Below are positions 1-11,820 of a DNA stretch of 64,000 bases, in pieces. Position 1 is the stretch's first letter. Every line of letters begins with the position of its first letter. A program made the translations under genes and the position numbers. Location: NCBI GenBank assembly GCA_963969495.1, contig OZ018317.1, positions 29,468,503 through 29,532,502 on the forward strand. Direction: 5' to 3'. Source of the DNA: Ceratothoa steindachneri (taxonomy: Eukaryota > Arthropoda > Malacostraca > Isopoda > Cymothoidae). Under the pieces are notes generated by a model. The model was not told the origin of the DNA. It saw only the letters and a list, made by a program, of their open reading frames with translations, and did not search any database.

Positions 1-99
1 TGCAACAGTGATGAGAGATTTTCAAGACTCGTTTCAAGGCTTGTCACAGCAGTGAATTTGCTATCCAAATTATAGCTTACCACTTCCGTTGAGTGGTTA

Positions 100-560
100 A
101 TGTTAGTCAACGTCCCATTTTAGTTCTTCTTGACCTCTCGGCAGCATTTGGTACTGTCGATTACACTGCTCTTTTTTTATCTTAATAAATCCCCGGGGAT
201 TTCTGGAACAACTCTTGACTGGTTTCGCCCTTACTTATCTCTCACTAAATATGTTCATATCGAAAGTGATAAATCTGGCCGGACAGAGGTCATTTTTGGT
301 GTTCGGCGAGGCTAATTTCTTGTTCTGCTTCTTTTATGTATCTTTCCTGTCGTCTTAGTAGTTTTATGAGTACCCTTAAGTAGAATTGTGCGTAATCGCT
401 ATAGGAATTAAATGATTTACTATCACTTACCGGAGCCAGGTTTATGAGCCTATTAGAAGAAATCCTGTATACGAGTGCGACATCATTATGTAGTGAAGGA
501 TTGTCGGATAACTCCCTGAAAATCAATTGCTACAAAACTGCCGGCCAGGTAACCTAGGCC
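100..560 (+). pseudogene. Non-LTR retrotransposon reverse transcriptase fragment
   Basis: A degenerate piece of LINE reverse transcriptase. Conceptual translation shows the RT palm block LLDLSAAFGTVD (family pattern LLDLSAAFDTVDH, first catalytic Asp replaced by Gly), then GISGTTLDWFRPYLS and GVRRG (pattern GVPQG). Further on, in another frame, SDNSLKINCYKT matches the conserved SNxLKIN segment downstream of the catalytic YADD box, but the YADD box itself is not readable. Frame changes and stops separate the blocks, so the copy cannot encode an enzyme. No 5' endonuclease region lies in the window; the element may extend off the left edge. Seen: the motif blocks in the right order on one strand. 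Known: these blocks are typical of CR1/L2-like LINEs. The clade is inferred. Confidence 0.7.
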
Positions 561-1283
561 AAATGTTACTCCTGGCACCGAGAAGAGTAACAGAACCCTC
601 GTTTCTAGTACTCCAGGTTCTCTCAAATTAGATTTGAACTATTTGGGCTTTACTCTTTGACCATTTCCTCCCCTTTTCATTACTTTATTCACAAGCCTCT
701 TCTCACCTAATTTTTAACCAGTAGATAATTTTCAGGCTAGTCGCCAACCAACTTTCGTCCATTCATCCTTGGTTGCGGTTGGGGGAGGTTGGTTAACCTC
801 TACCTCTTGGTTCCGGTTGAAGTGGTGATTTTTAACATGTCTGCATTCTTCCTACCCTTTTATATTTCTACTGCACTCCATCTTTCATTTCATTATCTAT
901 CCTTTTATTGTTTCGCAAATGGATGCCATGTTTAGCATGTGCCACCTTGCTGCTTTAGGGGCACCTCGGCCGGGCCGCCACCGGTTGATCACGTAAGTGA
1001 ATCAGAAGAAACTCACTCACTGTGCTCACCGCCAGTTAGAAGACTTTCAGTTCAAATTGACTCAGTTCTTCCTTCATATCCGTTCGCCACCTGCTCAAGG
1101 ACTGCTCCCCTCAAGGCTTAAGGCCAAACTCAACAACTCATCGATCTTTAAAACAAGAGACCGTGAGGAAATTGCTCACATTCTCACCCTTTTATGTTTA
1201 GGTCATCACTGAGCAGGGAGGAATTTAGTCGTCTTTACAACAGGCTTCGTCTATTCCACACTGTGTGGCAGCACGGTTAGAAC
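561..1283. other. Intergenic, no gene seen
   Basis: No coding trace is recognised. A G+T-rich patch with ggttg-type repeats lies near 770-815. The right part may belong to the leader of the retroelement that follows, but no long terminal repeat could be matched by eye. Confidence 0.5.
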
Positions 1284-2492
1284 GTGGCACTCAGGGACAC
1301 GCGGGAGCAGGTTTTAATTACTACAGGAATCGTCATCAGTGAAAACGCCCTCAACGGCCCCAGGGTAGGATCTTCCTCTTACAGATACCCTGCACCTCCG
1401 CCAGCTTATGGATCATGGGCAAGAAACCCCCGCGTGGGTTCTTCAGGCAGAGGCCAACAGGCGCCCAGGAATCGCGCGGGCACGTCGAGCCCTCCTCAAC
1501 GTCGCTGAGGATCTGGATTGGCGTGGGCGCATCCATCTGGAACGCGCTCGAAGGTGCATGAAGCTCGCAACGGACCCTTTCTTCCACCTCGGAAGAATAC
1601 GGCACCGCGGATCACGACGCGCCCATCCCCCATCCCTTGTTTCCCTAGTCCTTCGCTGACATGGGCGTCCGACGACTTGGAAATCTCGTCATCATCTTCC
1701 GGACAACCATTCACCCCTCCACGGGTGAGTAGAGGCTACCTGATCTCGTCACCATCGCCTTCGACTCCACGGGTCCGGATCTCTGAGGTAGTCGACGTTA
1801 ACCTGGATGACAATATCGACATCGAACTCTTCAGGCCTCCATCGTCTTCTATCTCTACGCCGACTCTCCAGAATAGACTCAACCCCAGGATCTCGGAAGT
1901 AATTGACGTAAACCTCGAGGACCACGTGCAACTGGAGATAGTCGCAGACAACCTACATCAAGTGGCACAACAGAGATAGAACCAGGACCTACAGCCCCTG
2001 AAAGAATTCTTCAAACAAGCGGCTAACCAATTAGATGGAATCCACATTGCAGAACCAACCTCCATCACCAACATACCCTTTCCGGGTCTAGCTGTCCCGA
2101 CAGTTATCAACATTCCTCCTCCACCACCGTCTACTTCATCGGACGCAGGAAGCGACCACCTGTCGGAATACGGAGATATCTTGTTCGACATCTTGAGCGG
2201 ACCGCCTGACGTGGTAAGACCCCGTAATGACGACAATCAGGACTCAGAAGATGATCGCCAGGATGAGAACCAAGAGAAAAATGACCAAGGCGAACAAATG
2301 GATTCCATAAGCCCACAGGTGGACCCCCTTTAACCCGAACCCATCCATATAAACTACAATGCCACGGTAGACGTGGAACCACTGAGACTTCTCAACGACA
2401 CCTGCCACCTTTCATATCGTCAAGGCTCTAAACAAAGACGGAATAAAAGTCTTCACGAAACCCGGATAATATATCTGGGTTCGCTCGGATGA
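1284..2492 (+). pseudogene. Gag-like proline/serine-rich and acidic frame of a retroelement
   Basis: One reading frame runs about 400 codons with in-frame stops at 1506-1508, 1977-1979 and 2331-2333 and no obvious frameshift. The product would be rich in Pro, Ser and Arg early (PPPAYGSWARN, RNRAGTSSPPQRR), then contain two related internal segments, ISEVVDVNLDDN and ISEVIDVNLEDH, about 40 residues apart, and end in an acidic D/E/N-rich stretch. It sits directly upstream of reverse transcriptase sequence on the same strand, the usual position of a gag or ORF1 product. I do not recognise a capsid or zinc-knuckle motif, so the assignment rests on position and composition. Base composition here is richer in G+C than the surroundings, which fits a younger or transferred element. 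Confidence 0.45.
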
Positions 2493-2569
2493 ACGACTTC
2501 TTCTGTGAATTCTGCGCCTAACATAAGTTGGGGTACTAAAAGAATCAGATAATATCCGCGCCGCACACA

Positions 2570-3360
2570 GAGTGTCTGCCGTACCCAAACCCAACGGAAC
2601 CGTGCAAATCGTGTATGATATGAGCTCCCTATCGAATTATACTCCCCTCCAGCCTTCCAATTGACGTCTATCGAAAAGGTCCTTAGCCAGGTGGACCCCT
2701 CCTTCCAGGCTATAAAAATAGACCTCAAGGATAGCTTCTACCACCTGGGCCTTCATCACCGTGCTCGACCTCTCTTCGGCATCTCCATCGCTGGAAGGAA
2801 ATTCAGGTTACGCAGGATGCCCATGGGATTCCCAGGAAGCCAATGCATCATGCAGCACGCAGTGTCAACCGTCATTAGTGCAGTTCTCTCAACATAAATA
2901 CGAATAAAAGTGTGCTCACACTCGTTCGTCGCCTTACTTACCTGCGCATTAGAATCAACCTAATATCAAAATTTGCAGCCCTTACTAGTGAATTAGCCAA
3001 TAAAGTTGGTAGAGTAGTGATTCATCTAGGTGAATTTAGTGCACCCGAAAAAACCTAGCTCAGAATTGCAGGTCTGATCAATTTTGTGTTACCCATAATT
3101 AAATTACCCTTTATTTGGGTTCAATTGTGCTTTAAACAAATAAGTGATCCCCGCCCGTCAGATTTTATTCCCCTTCTTCCGTTGATTCATACGAAATTGG
3201 TCAAATGGCGTCGTAAAAAGGCAACCCCGTTAATTACGTACTGTGACGTTTCGGGGCATGACATGGGTATCTCCACCATGGGCATCTATAGCTATCCCAG
3301 TGGAACGACTCACCACGGAAAACATCTTTTAAAAGGAGTCTATGGCCCTTCTTCCTGAAG
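2570..3360 (+). pseudogene. Reverse transcriptase / RNase H of an LTR- or DIRS-type retroelement
   Basis: Translation gives PKPNGTVQIVYDMSSLSNYTP (RT finger region), then after a frame change VLSQVDPSFQAIKIDLKDSFYHL, RPLFGISIAGRKFRLRRMP and MGFPGSQCIMQH, the palm blocks of retroelement RTs. Around 3070-3120 IAGLINFVLPI-type sequence marks the connection region, and TYCDVSGHDMGIS near 3237 resembles the RNase H start (usual TDAS, here CDVS). The catalytic YxDD box, expected near 2900-2930, is not readable because of stops. Several stops and shifts break the frame. Known: such D-L-K-D-A-Y and M-P-x-G-F blocks occur in Ty3/gypsy and DIRS/Ngaro elements. I cannot tell which from sequence alone because no integrase, tyrosine recombinase or terminal repeat is visible. 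Confidence 0.65.
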
Positions 3361-4079
3361 CCTAATGCCAGGTTGTTCTCGGATAATCTAAGAGCCAAAT
3401 GGAACTTCTCCAGAGGAAAACTCCCCTTCAGCATGGTAAAAGATTCTCGGACACCGCCAGGGAGAGTTTCTCCAGACTCTTCTGCCGAAGCGTCCTCAAC
3501 ATAGCCTACGTCCAGTAAGCCAACAACATAGCCGACGCTGCTTCGAGAAGGTTTACACCAATTTAATATAGCATCCTCGACCATCGCATTCTCGGGTCCT
3601 ATATATGCGGGTCTCGGCCTCTCAGCGGGACGGTCGTTTAACAACGCTTCACCCTGCCGGACGTCTCTCGGCTACCCACCCTCCTCCCCCTCATGTTTTA
3701 TATAGATTTCCCCTCTTTTTTGATATTGTATTTGATATTCCAATTTTTTTATATATGTTCATGTTCCTCAATATGTTTTGTATGTTCTTGTTTTTGAAAA
3801 TAAAGGGAGGGTCCTTCTCCCAACACTCCAGTTTGGTCTCCTGTCTCCACGCTAAAAAGTGAATTTGCGGCTATAGATCTTCTACACAATTTGACTTTCT
3901 CTATCGTTACACGTTTCTTTATCGATCTCTCCCTTTCAAAGTTTATGAGTAATAGTCCCTCGTTGTTATTGCGCTTCAACTTCGAGTAAAAAAAAAGAAC
4001 AAAAATGAGGTGATGCTGAGGAAATGTTACTCGCTGTAAAAATATTACTTCCTTCCTTAACCACTTAAACTGGTGTCAC
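3361..4079 (+). other. Probable 3' remainder of the retroelement and unassigned flank
   Basis: G+C-richer sequence continues to about 3680 and then turns pyrimidine-rich. An aataaa polyadenylation-type signal lies at about 3799 within gaaaataaagggagg. No further coding motif is recognised. I read this as the element's tail plus flank leading into the 54-bp repeat array. Confidence 0.35.
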
Positions 4080-5938
4080 CCATTTTCCTTTAAGGACACT
4101 TCTAAAAATATTCATGTCACCATCCCTGGCACCCATCTTCTTTTGAAGGCACATCTAAAATTCCTAAGGTCATCATCCCTGGTCACCCATCTTCCTTCAA
4201 GGACAGTTCTAAAGATCCTGGTCTCACCATCTCTGGTCACCCACCTTCCTGCAATGACACTTCTAAAAATCCTGGTGTCACCATCCCTGGTCACCCATCT
4301 TTCTTTAGGTCTAAATCTAAATGTCCTGTTGTCATTATCCCTGGTCACCCATCTTCATTCAAGGACACTTCTAGAAATGCTGGTGTTATCATCTCTAGTC
4401 ACCCATCTTCCTTTAAGGACACGTCTCAAAATCCTGGTGTCACCATCCCTGGTTACCCATTTTCCTTTAAGGACACTTCTAAAAATCCTGGTGTCATCAT
4501 CCCTGGTCACCTATCTTGCTTAGTGGACATATCTTAAAATTCTGGTGTCATCATCTCTGGTCACCCATCTTTTTGGAGAGGTCACATCTAAAAATTCTGA
4601 TGTTATCATCATTGGTCAGCCATCTTCCTTTGGAGACACATCTAAAATCCGGGTAACATCATTCCCGGTCACCCATCTTCCTTTGGAGACACATCTAAAA
4701 ATCCTAGTGTCATCATCCCCGGTCACCCATCTTCCTTTGTGGCCAGATCTAAATATCCTGGTGTCATCATCCCATGTCACCCATCTTCCTTCAAGGACAC
4801 TTCTAAAAACCCTGGTGTCATCATCCATGGTCACACATTTTCCTTCAAGGACAATGCTGGTTTCACCATCCCTAGTCACCGATCTTCCTTTAAGGACACG
4901 TCTAAAAATCCTAGTGTCACCATCCTTGATTACCCATCTTCCTTTGTGTTCGAATCTAAAAATCCTGGTGTCATCGTGCCTGATCACCCATCTTCCTTTG
5001 TGGACATATATAAAAATCCTGGTGTCCTCAACTCTAGTCACCCATCTTCGTTTGGGGACACATCTAAAAATCCCCGTATCATCATACCCGGTCACCTATC
5101 TTCCTTTGGAGTCATATCTAAAAATCATGGTGTTAACATCCCCGGTCACCCATCTTCCTTTGTGGCCAAATCCAAAAATCCTGGTGTCATCACCCCTGGT
5201 CAGTCATCTTCCTTCAAGGACACTTCTAAATATCCTGGTGTCACAATCCCTGGTCACCCATCTTCCTTTTTGTCTAAATCTAAATGTCCTGGTGCCATCA
5301 TCCCTGGTCACCCATCTTCCTCAGTGGACATATCTTAAAATTCTGGTGTCATCATCTCTGGACACCCTTCTTTTTAGGGAGGCCACATCTAAAAATCCTG
5401 ATGTGATCATTATTGTTCAGCCATCTTCCTTTGGGGACACATCTAAAGTTCGGATATCATCATTCCAGGTCACCCATCTTCCTTTGGGGACACATCTAAA
5501 GTCCGGATATCATCATTCCCGGTCACCCATCTTCCTTTGGGGACACATCTAAAAATCCTGGTGTCACTATCCCTGGTCACCCATTTTCCTTTGGCGACAC
5601 ATCTAAAAATCCTAGTGTTATCATCCCCGGTCGCCCATCTTCCTTTGGGGACACATCTATAAATCATGGTGTCATCATCCCTGATCACCCATTTTCCTTC
5701 AAGGACACATCTAAATATATTGGTGTCACCATCCCTGGTTACCCATCTTCCTTTGTGTCCAAATCTAAATGTCCTGGTGTCATCATCCCTGGTTACCCAT
5801 CTTCCTTCTAGGATACTTCTAAAAATGCTGGTGTCACCATCCCTGGTCACATATCTTCCTTCAAGCACTCTTCTAAAAATCCTGGTGTCACCATCCCTGG
5901 TCATCAATCTTCCTTTGTGGCCAAATCTAAAAATTGAA
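4080..5938. repeat. 54-bp minisatellite array, about 34 copies
   Basis: Tandem units share the core cctggtgtcaccatccctgg followed by tcacccatcttccttt and an aaggacacttctaaaaat type joint; the period counts to 54 bases. Units differ by point changes and a few indels. Because 54 is divisible by three, three of the six frames stay open over long distances: SKNPGVIIPGHPSSFKDT and a second plus frame, and VTRDDDTRIFRCVLKGRW on minus. The longest open run is 335 codons. No start context, splice signal or flanking coding exon supports translation, so I call it a non-coding minisatellite. It ends abruptly against a LINE 3' end. Confidence 0.9.
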
Positions 5939-5959
5939 AATGATCATAAAAATGGAAGC

Positions 5960-6298
5960 AAGTGCTTGCCTAATATCACATATTCTGTTCTCAACAGACA
6001 AAAGGATATTGTGATTTTGAAATGTGTCCAGCGTCGAGCAACGAAATTAATTACTAAACTTAGAAGGTCGTCATTGGTGCGGCTAAATGATTGTTTTTTA
6101 AACACTTCAAACACTAACCAGGCTTGGTAATATAATTTATGACTCAATATTTGAACTAGATACCGGAAGGGTCATTAAAAATAACCGTTCCAAGATAGTA
6201 ACAAATGATTTACAGGGCTGGAACGGGATTCGTTCGTATGATCACTGTCTCAGGAAAAAATAAATGTGTATATATTTTTTTAAATAGATTTTTCAAAT
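5960..6298 (+). pseudogene. LINE reverse transcriptase C-terminal tail
   Basis: Translation shows DIVILKCVQRRATKLITKLR, then after frame changes DTGRVIKNN, WNGIRSYDHCLR and INVYIFFNRFF. These match, in order, the conserved tail of CR1/L2-like LINEs: LExVQRRxTKxIxGLR, the RGHxxKL block, WNxLP and the closing INxFKxxLD. Only the last 100 or so residues are present, as in a typical 5'-truncated LINE insertion. It abuts the 54-bp array directly, so the array may have grown next to or inside the insertion. Confidence 0.65.
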
Positions 6299-6299
6299 A

Positions 6300-6740
6300 T
6301 GGGTCAGTTTGTCTTTAATGCATATTTTGTCGATCTCGATGAAAGCCTCCAGGGCACCGGCCACAAGCCTTCTCAATATTTCAAGTTGTTGGCCACGGAA
6401 GGTTTAGTAATCTTAGCCATCAGGTCGTCCTTTATGTTACAGCTGGATCTGTTGGTCTCTCTTTCTACCGCGCCCCACGCAAAAGAGGTCCAGGGGTAGC
6501 AGTCAGGCGAGTTGGGAGGCCGAATGTCAGGTGCCTTGTTATCAAAACATTTTTCGACAGCCAGGACTGGGTATTCTGAATGGTGTGGCAGGTCGCAGAG
6601 TCATGTCGGTACATCTAAGGTCTCCTTGCAGCTACCCAGTCAATCCAGGGCTTCATCACGTCGTCTGAACACTGATGAAGCCGTCGGTGTTCAGCTTGAG
6701 GCCTTCAAGAGACACAAATTTGAAATACCTTAATTACGAA
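6300..6740 (-). pseudogene. Mariner/IS630-type transposase C-terminal remnant
   Basis: The minus strand carries HDSATCHTIQNTQSWLSKN (the usual QQDSAPCHTS block with the second catalytic Asp retained) and then, in another frame, RPPNSPDCYP followed by FAWGAVERETNR and CNIKDDLMAKI, the typical PPNSPDxNPxDYxxWGxVERxTN end of arthropod mariner-superfamily transposases. The third catalytic Asp is present in NSPDC. Upstream LNTDGFISV and WIDWVAA also match the family. At least two frameshifts and several stops break it, and terminal inverted repeats were not found. It cannot encode an active transposase. Confidence 0.75.
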
Positions 6741-8300
6741 TGTTGTTTAAAGCACTACCGTAAAAAGAGGCTTAAGAATAGAGTAGATATGTACATGAAA
6801 TTTTGAGCTATAGCTTAACAGAAATAAGAGTTGTTAAACTATTTCTTTATCCCGATCCTCTTTTCCTCCACAACTCTTTTCCCTCTGACTTGCCCCTCTG
6901 ACTTGCTCCTCTTTCCCTACTCTTTAACTAGCCTCGAGTGAATCTTCTGGTATTTGCTTGTTTGTAATTCTTTAAAAAAATAAGTCACCGACTACTTCAC
7001 CTCTGGGCAAAGCCCATCCGGTCGGTGTTATTCGTCGGGGCTACTGGCCTAAAATTGACCTTAGCCGGGGCAAGTTTCCGAATAATTGCAACCTTAAGAG
7101 TTAGGCAGCGTTATGGAGATCAAGGAGATAAACCAAGCCTAGAGAAATAGATCCAAAGAAATACGAAACCAAAATTACACTTAAAGTATTCCAAGCCAAC
7201 CATACTGCGAATACGGGCATTTGAGACCATTATCAAAAGAGATCAATACTCACATTTCTTTCTATCTTATTAAGGAAATAAGCTTCTATAGCGCGCTCTT
7301 CAAGGTGACAGGCTTTCAACGGGCGCTTGGCCGTCTGAAGGCTCGGGCAAAGTGTAGGGAGAAGAGTTGTGTCTTCAAAGTACTCCAGAAAGCACCAAAA
7401 TAGGAGCAGGGACGAATGCCATGGGAAAGGGTGTTCCACAATCTCTGATCCCGGACCGAAACACCGCGTCCCTCATGGAGCGGAGACGACTACGAGAAGC
7501 TTGCAGGCCAAAAACACTCCTGGATCGTAGTGCTTGAGTGGCTTGAGCTATGAGGCAATCGTAGCATTCAGGGCTTTATAAACGAGAAGGAGAACCTTGA
7601 AGGTGATGCAAGGACGGATAGGTAGCTGATGCAGACTCCTAAGCACCGGTGTTGCCCGGTGGAAGCGACCCTGATGGAGATGGACGTGAGCTGCAAAGTT
7701 TTATACTAATTGCCACTCTCCTAATTGGAGTTGTGTGAGAGGAGCTGGGGTCTACGAACTCACGATGTTTGAGGTTTGTAATCTTCTTGTCAACCTGAGC
7801 GCAAATTTGCCTCTTCTGAACAAATTAATCTCTCATATACATTACACATTTGCACACCAGCAATTACATCACACATTTATTTACACTTGGAATAAATATA
7901 TACCTCTAAAGAATACAGCCATTCGTTTGCGCATACAATACGCAACCACTCCCAAACGTTAATAATGTCCTTTTACACCCAGCACATGCACACTCATATT
8001 AAAATTTGCACAAAAAGATTTAGTTTCATCCACACAGAATTATATGCACTTAATCTTGCCCTATTGCTTCCACACCCTCCCACCCCAACATGTACATTCA
8101 CTAAAACGAATACAACTCCCTGGTTCGTGCACACACTCAGCCCTACATTAACATTAATAAAAAACAATCAAATACAACATATATACAAACATGAAAATAT
8201 ACATTTAAAAAAGCCCACACAGGCAAGTAATACAACACAATTACACATTCTATTCCTCTCTTCCATAACTGCTCCTTACTTGGGGCAGTGTCTTTTTTCA
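6741..8300. other. Unassigned intergenic DNA; degenerate CA-rich stretch
   Basis: No gene is recognised. A G+C-richer block at about 7290-7690 could be an old repetitive element, but I cannot name it. From about 7830 to 8250 the strand is rich in cacaca/tacaca-type words, an old degenerate (CA)n-like region. Confidence 0.4.
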
Positions 8301-8302
8301 CT

Positions 8303-8495
8303 CGAATTTAAAGTGCAATAGCAACGAGGGCGCATCGTGGGTGGTTGTAAAAAGTGAAAATGTGCGGACGATCTTTTGCCGCAGGTCCTCCTGCAAGCAT
8401 TGATGCTGTGGGGGGTTTAAATCTTGGCGCTGGGGCCTGGACGGTTCGCGTTTTCTTCAGGTTTCTAGTATAGCAGGGGCATTACAACCCTGATG
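8303..8495 (+). repeat. Dispersed repeat R1, copy 1
   Basis: Starts with tttaaagtgcaatagcaacgaggg and ends near ttcaggtttctagtatagcaggggcattacaac. The first block recurs at 49786 and 56445 and the last block at about 56573-56600, in the same order and on the same strand. No coding potential or RNA polymerase III box was recognised. It is an unnamed interspersed repeat of roughly 190 bases. Confidence 0.6.
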
Positions 8496-9157
8496 AACCC
8501 AGTCAAAGATATAAACCTATTTACAAACCTTCAGCTGCACATTTAAAGCCCCCATAAATATACATACATTCTGCCGTACAGATACAATCTCTTCTACAGC
8601 ATCCTCCGCGTTCACACGTACACACAAAGAAGGAATTTTACACAAGGAAATGGGTACGCATGATTGCACACCCATTGCACACATACTCTATTTATAATTT
8701 CCTTATCATCTCCCAGATGCATACATACGTACACAAAGACGTGGCTCAACATATATTAAGGCTTAAAAACAGAACGTACACCCATTTTAAGATACACGCG
8801 CAGAAACATGCACGTAAATATTAAAAGACAGCAGACATAAGAAAAAAAAATCGCCCCATCACAGAGATTGTCTACTTCTTTCTTGCACAATTCATATCTG
8901 GGACAAATTCTAGTCATAGATTTGGCTATGCCTAAATTAGGACCAGTCCTCAAATATTATATCTGGCCTTTGTAATCTTAAGCTAAACACACCTACTCAT
9001 AAAAAAAGGTGGAGGCATGAATCATTAGTGTATATATTTAACTTTTGTTCCAATATCATCTTTAATTAGTCAATTTTGGGATTTAATATTCCTATGAGGC
9101 GACAAAAATGGAAGAGATTTTAGGCTCTGACATAATTTTAACTATATACAGACAATA

Positions 9158-9160
<3 letters not shown>
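8496..9160. other. CA/TA-rich intergenic DNA
   Basis: Continuation of degenerate acacaya-type sequence with no coding trace. Confidence 0.5.

Positions 9161-9229
<69 letters not shown>
9161..9229. repeat. (TA)n microsatellite
   Basis: About 34 uninterrupted TA dinucleotides. Confidence 0.97.
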
Positions 9230-9234
<5 letters not shown>

Positions 9235-9955
9235 GACGCCTTCCCTCTATACATGTTTAATTGAAGACCAGATTGTATTTCGCCTTTACCAGTTTTATTT
9301 GCCAACGTTCTAACTTGCGAATGCAGTTTTTAATATCTGGCTGGAGAGTAAAAAAGAGTCTAAGAAGTTCCCTTTTATTGAAAATTAATTACAAACCAAT
9401 AAAGAATTTGGCCGTAAGCTTTCGCCTTCCTTCAGGCATCTATAGACGGAAGTCTTCATTGTTGTTGAGGCGGCGGAGATGTTCCATATCCATTAAACTT
9501 TCCTCCTTTAGCAACAAATGTGGAGAGCGAAGAAGGAAACTTGTATTCTGCGAGAGGAAAAGAAGGAGATGTAAAGGGAGGTTTAGATTATTTAAAGTGG
9601 AAAAGGAAATTATATTACTGAATAAGGAAGTATAGAAGAAGAATTTTAGTGTGCCCGGTGAGCGGGCCATCTCCATCTCCGCATTTACTTATCGTTTTGC
9701 TATTACTTAATTTGTTCCACCTATGATCTTTTTCTTTGTCGTTTGATTTGAGTTTTTTTCTATTAAATTTGTTTGTATATTTTATCGTCACATTCCATAT
9801 ATTTTTGTCGTTCTATCGTTTTCTTCTTTTTTTAATTTGTATTCCTTTTTGAGATCTTTTCATGTTGTAATTCAGGTTTTTGGATTACTTTATTCTCAAA
9901 AATCACCTGGGATCATGTGAACTTTGGTTCACCTTTTGCAGTCCAGGAAGAGTGT
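9230..9955. other. Unassigned intergenic DNA
   Basis: A 124-codon basic plus-strand open stretch at 9261-9635 has no recognisable domain and looks like chance in purine-rich DNA. No other feature is seen. Confidence 0.4.
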
Positions 9956-9959
9956 AAGT

Positions 9960-11820
9960 ATCATTTATAATTACCCCTATCCATCCAGCTAGCCAAGCCT
10001 GCCAGTCTCTCTAGAGATAGTTTCAACAAGCCGATTCCAGACGTCCTTGACTGCCGAGAAGAGATTACCTGCTCTAAAGTGGTTTGCTCGCGCTGACTCC
10101 TTGACTTCCGAAACTTATATCCTTTTCTTGTTGGTGATGAAGTTGAGTACTCGGTTCTGTACCTTCTCCAGGGAGCGGTATTGCTGGATATGATAAATTA
10201 GCTTTACCCTGGCCAATCACAGATACAATTTTCTTTTCTTTTTCGCTGAAGCTACGAAATCGGTGATTTTTCCTGTAAGTATGAGCTAAGCCAATTCTTT
10301 TGTTTGTCCGTCCTTTCATGCCACATTTACAAGGCTGAAGCTAAGAATGGACACAATTTTAGAGTAGTGAATTAGGGAGATGTCGATTGAAGCTGCAGTA
10401 GGTTTTGACGCGTTGGTTGGATATTATAGCGTTCATCATATGCGGAGATCCTTTCCTCTTCGGCAGCAATAGACCTGGAAATTATTCTCTCATAATTCGT
10501 TTGTTGAGTCACGACATGGGTGACATCGTCTGCGTATTGAATATTTAAGGTATGGGGATTTGCTGCTTTCGGCTAGTCCCTCGTGTAGATGATGAAGAGA
10601 GTATGGCAGAGACATCCCCCTGTGGGACTTCAGAGAGATGTTTGAAGACCTTTCTTGTATGGTTTTCAAAAGTGATGAAAGTTTGCTTGTTTGTTAAGTA
10701 GCAACAGCGGATTTTTTTTCTAGTGGGATGCAAATCTGAGTCTCAACAAGTTATGGTATTTTAAACCATATATCCAAACTTTATCGAATGCATTCTTTAC
10801 CTCTTTTCAGCCATCATCAACCATGTGCCTCATAGCGAGCCTTGTTTTCGTGTGTTGGTACATGAGGGGTATGGCCGTCTCTGTCCCCTCGATTGAAACA
10901 AAATTTATGACGTTCCTTGTTCAAGTGGCAGTAGGCCGTGAGGTATGCTGTCACTCTGTTGTTAAGTACTTTCTCGATGACTTTCTAACGGTATTCAGCA
11001 ATGAGAATAATCTATAATTCATCACCTGATTTTCTGGCTTTCCAAACTTCAGTAGGAAAATAATTCTTTACAATCTTTAGGGAAGTATCAAGGAACGCGT
11101 TGAAGAGGTTAGCAAGCTGCTTAGAAAATTTTATGGTGCCATTTACAGGTAACTGGTGATTTGACTAAAGTCAAATGCTTTGGGTCAGGACGTAGAGATT
11201 ACCAGCCAGAATTATTTACTTCTGATTAGCTCGCCGTCCGGTGAGTTTATATGGAATGGAGTGAGGTTCTCAGTTCTTTATCTCTAAGGATTTGTTCCTC
11301 GAAGCCTAGCTTGAAAATTTCCTCCTCTTCATGGGAGATTCTGGAAACTTCAATCAGACTTCTCAGTCCAAAAAATTTTGGTCACAGGAGAACTTCACTG
11401 TCGTACAATAGTGCACAATTGTGGTTTGGTTTTGCTTTCTCGTTTGACATTTAACTTTTTGAAGCCAACCCAGGAAGATTTTGGTTTCTTGTAGACATGG
11501 ATTTTACTGTAATCTGTCAATCTTTCGGTTAAAGTGTCTCGGGTAAATTTTTCGCAGACTCGTGACCTTTGTTAAGACGAAGAGATCAATGATCACCACA
11601 TCGGTACCTGGTCGATTTGAGTACAATTTTATACCAGGACTTGGGAATGGATCTTCAGTTGTATATATTCTTAATAGCAGATTCTATCCGTAGTGGAGCT
11701 TGATCGATATTTTATTACACGCATCTCATGATTATTTCAGTCATTTCTTCTCTATGGATGTTAGTGAATAGGCTCTCGGCATCGAATATGGCTCATATGC
11801 TATGGAAGATATTGCGAACC
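9960..11820 (-). pseudogene. Jockey-like LINE reverse transcriptase, heavily frameshifted
   Basis: Reading the minus strand from right to left: FNAFLDTSLKIVKNYFPTEVWK (pattern FNxFLxxGYFPxxWKxA), KVIEKVLNNRVTAYL, AFDKVWIYGL (KAFDxVWHxGL), HLSEVPQGDVSAILSS (the GVPQGSVLSPxLFN block) and QYADDVTHVV with an intact YADD catalytic box at about 10522-10539. The order matches RT motifs 0 to 5 of jockey-type non-LTR elements. Blocks lie in different frames and stops are frequent. The 3' end runs to about 9960; the endonuclease domain is not recognisable. Known: these motif patterns define the clade. Inferred: one insertion rather than several. Confidence 0.75.

Noticed and set aside
4545..5552. 335-codon open frame, the longest in the window
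   Set aside because: It lies wholly inside the 54-bp minisatellite, where three frames are open because of period and composition. No start context or exon evidence.
9261..9635. 124-codon basic open frame as a gene
   Set aside because: Low-complexity Arg/Lys/Ser composition from purine-rich DNA; no domain, no splice or start support.
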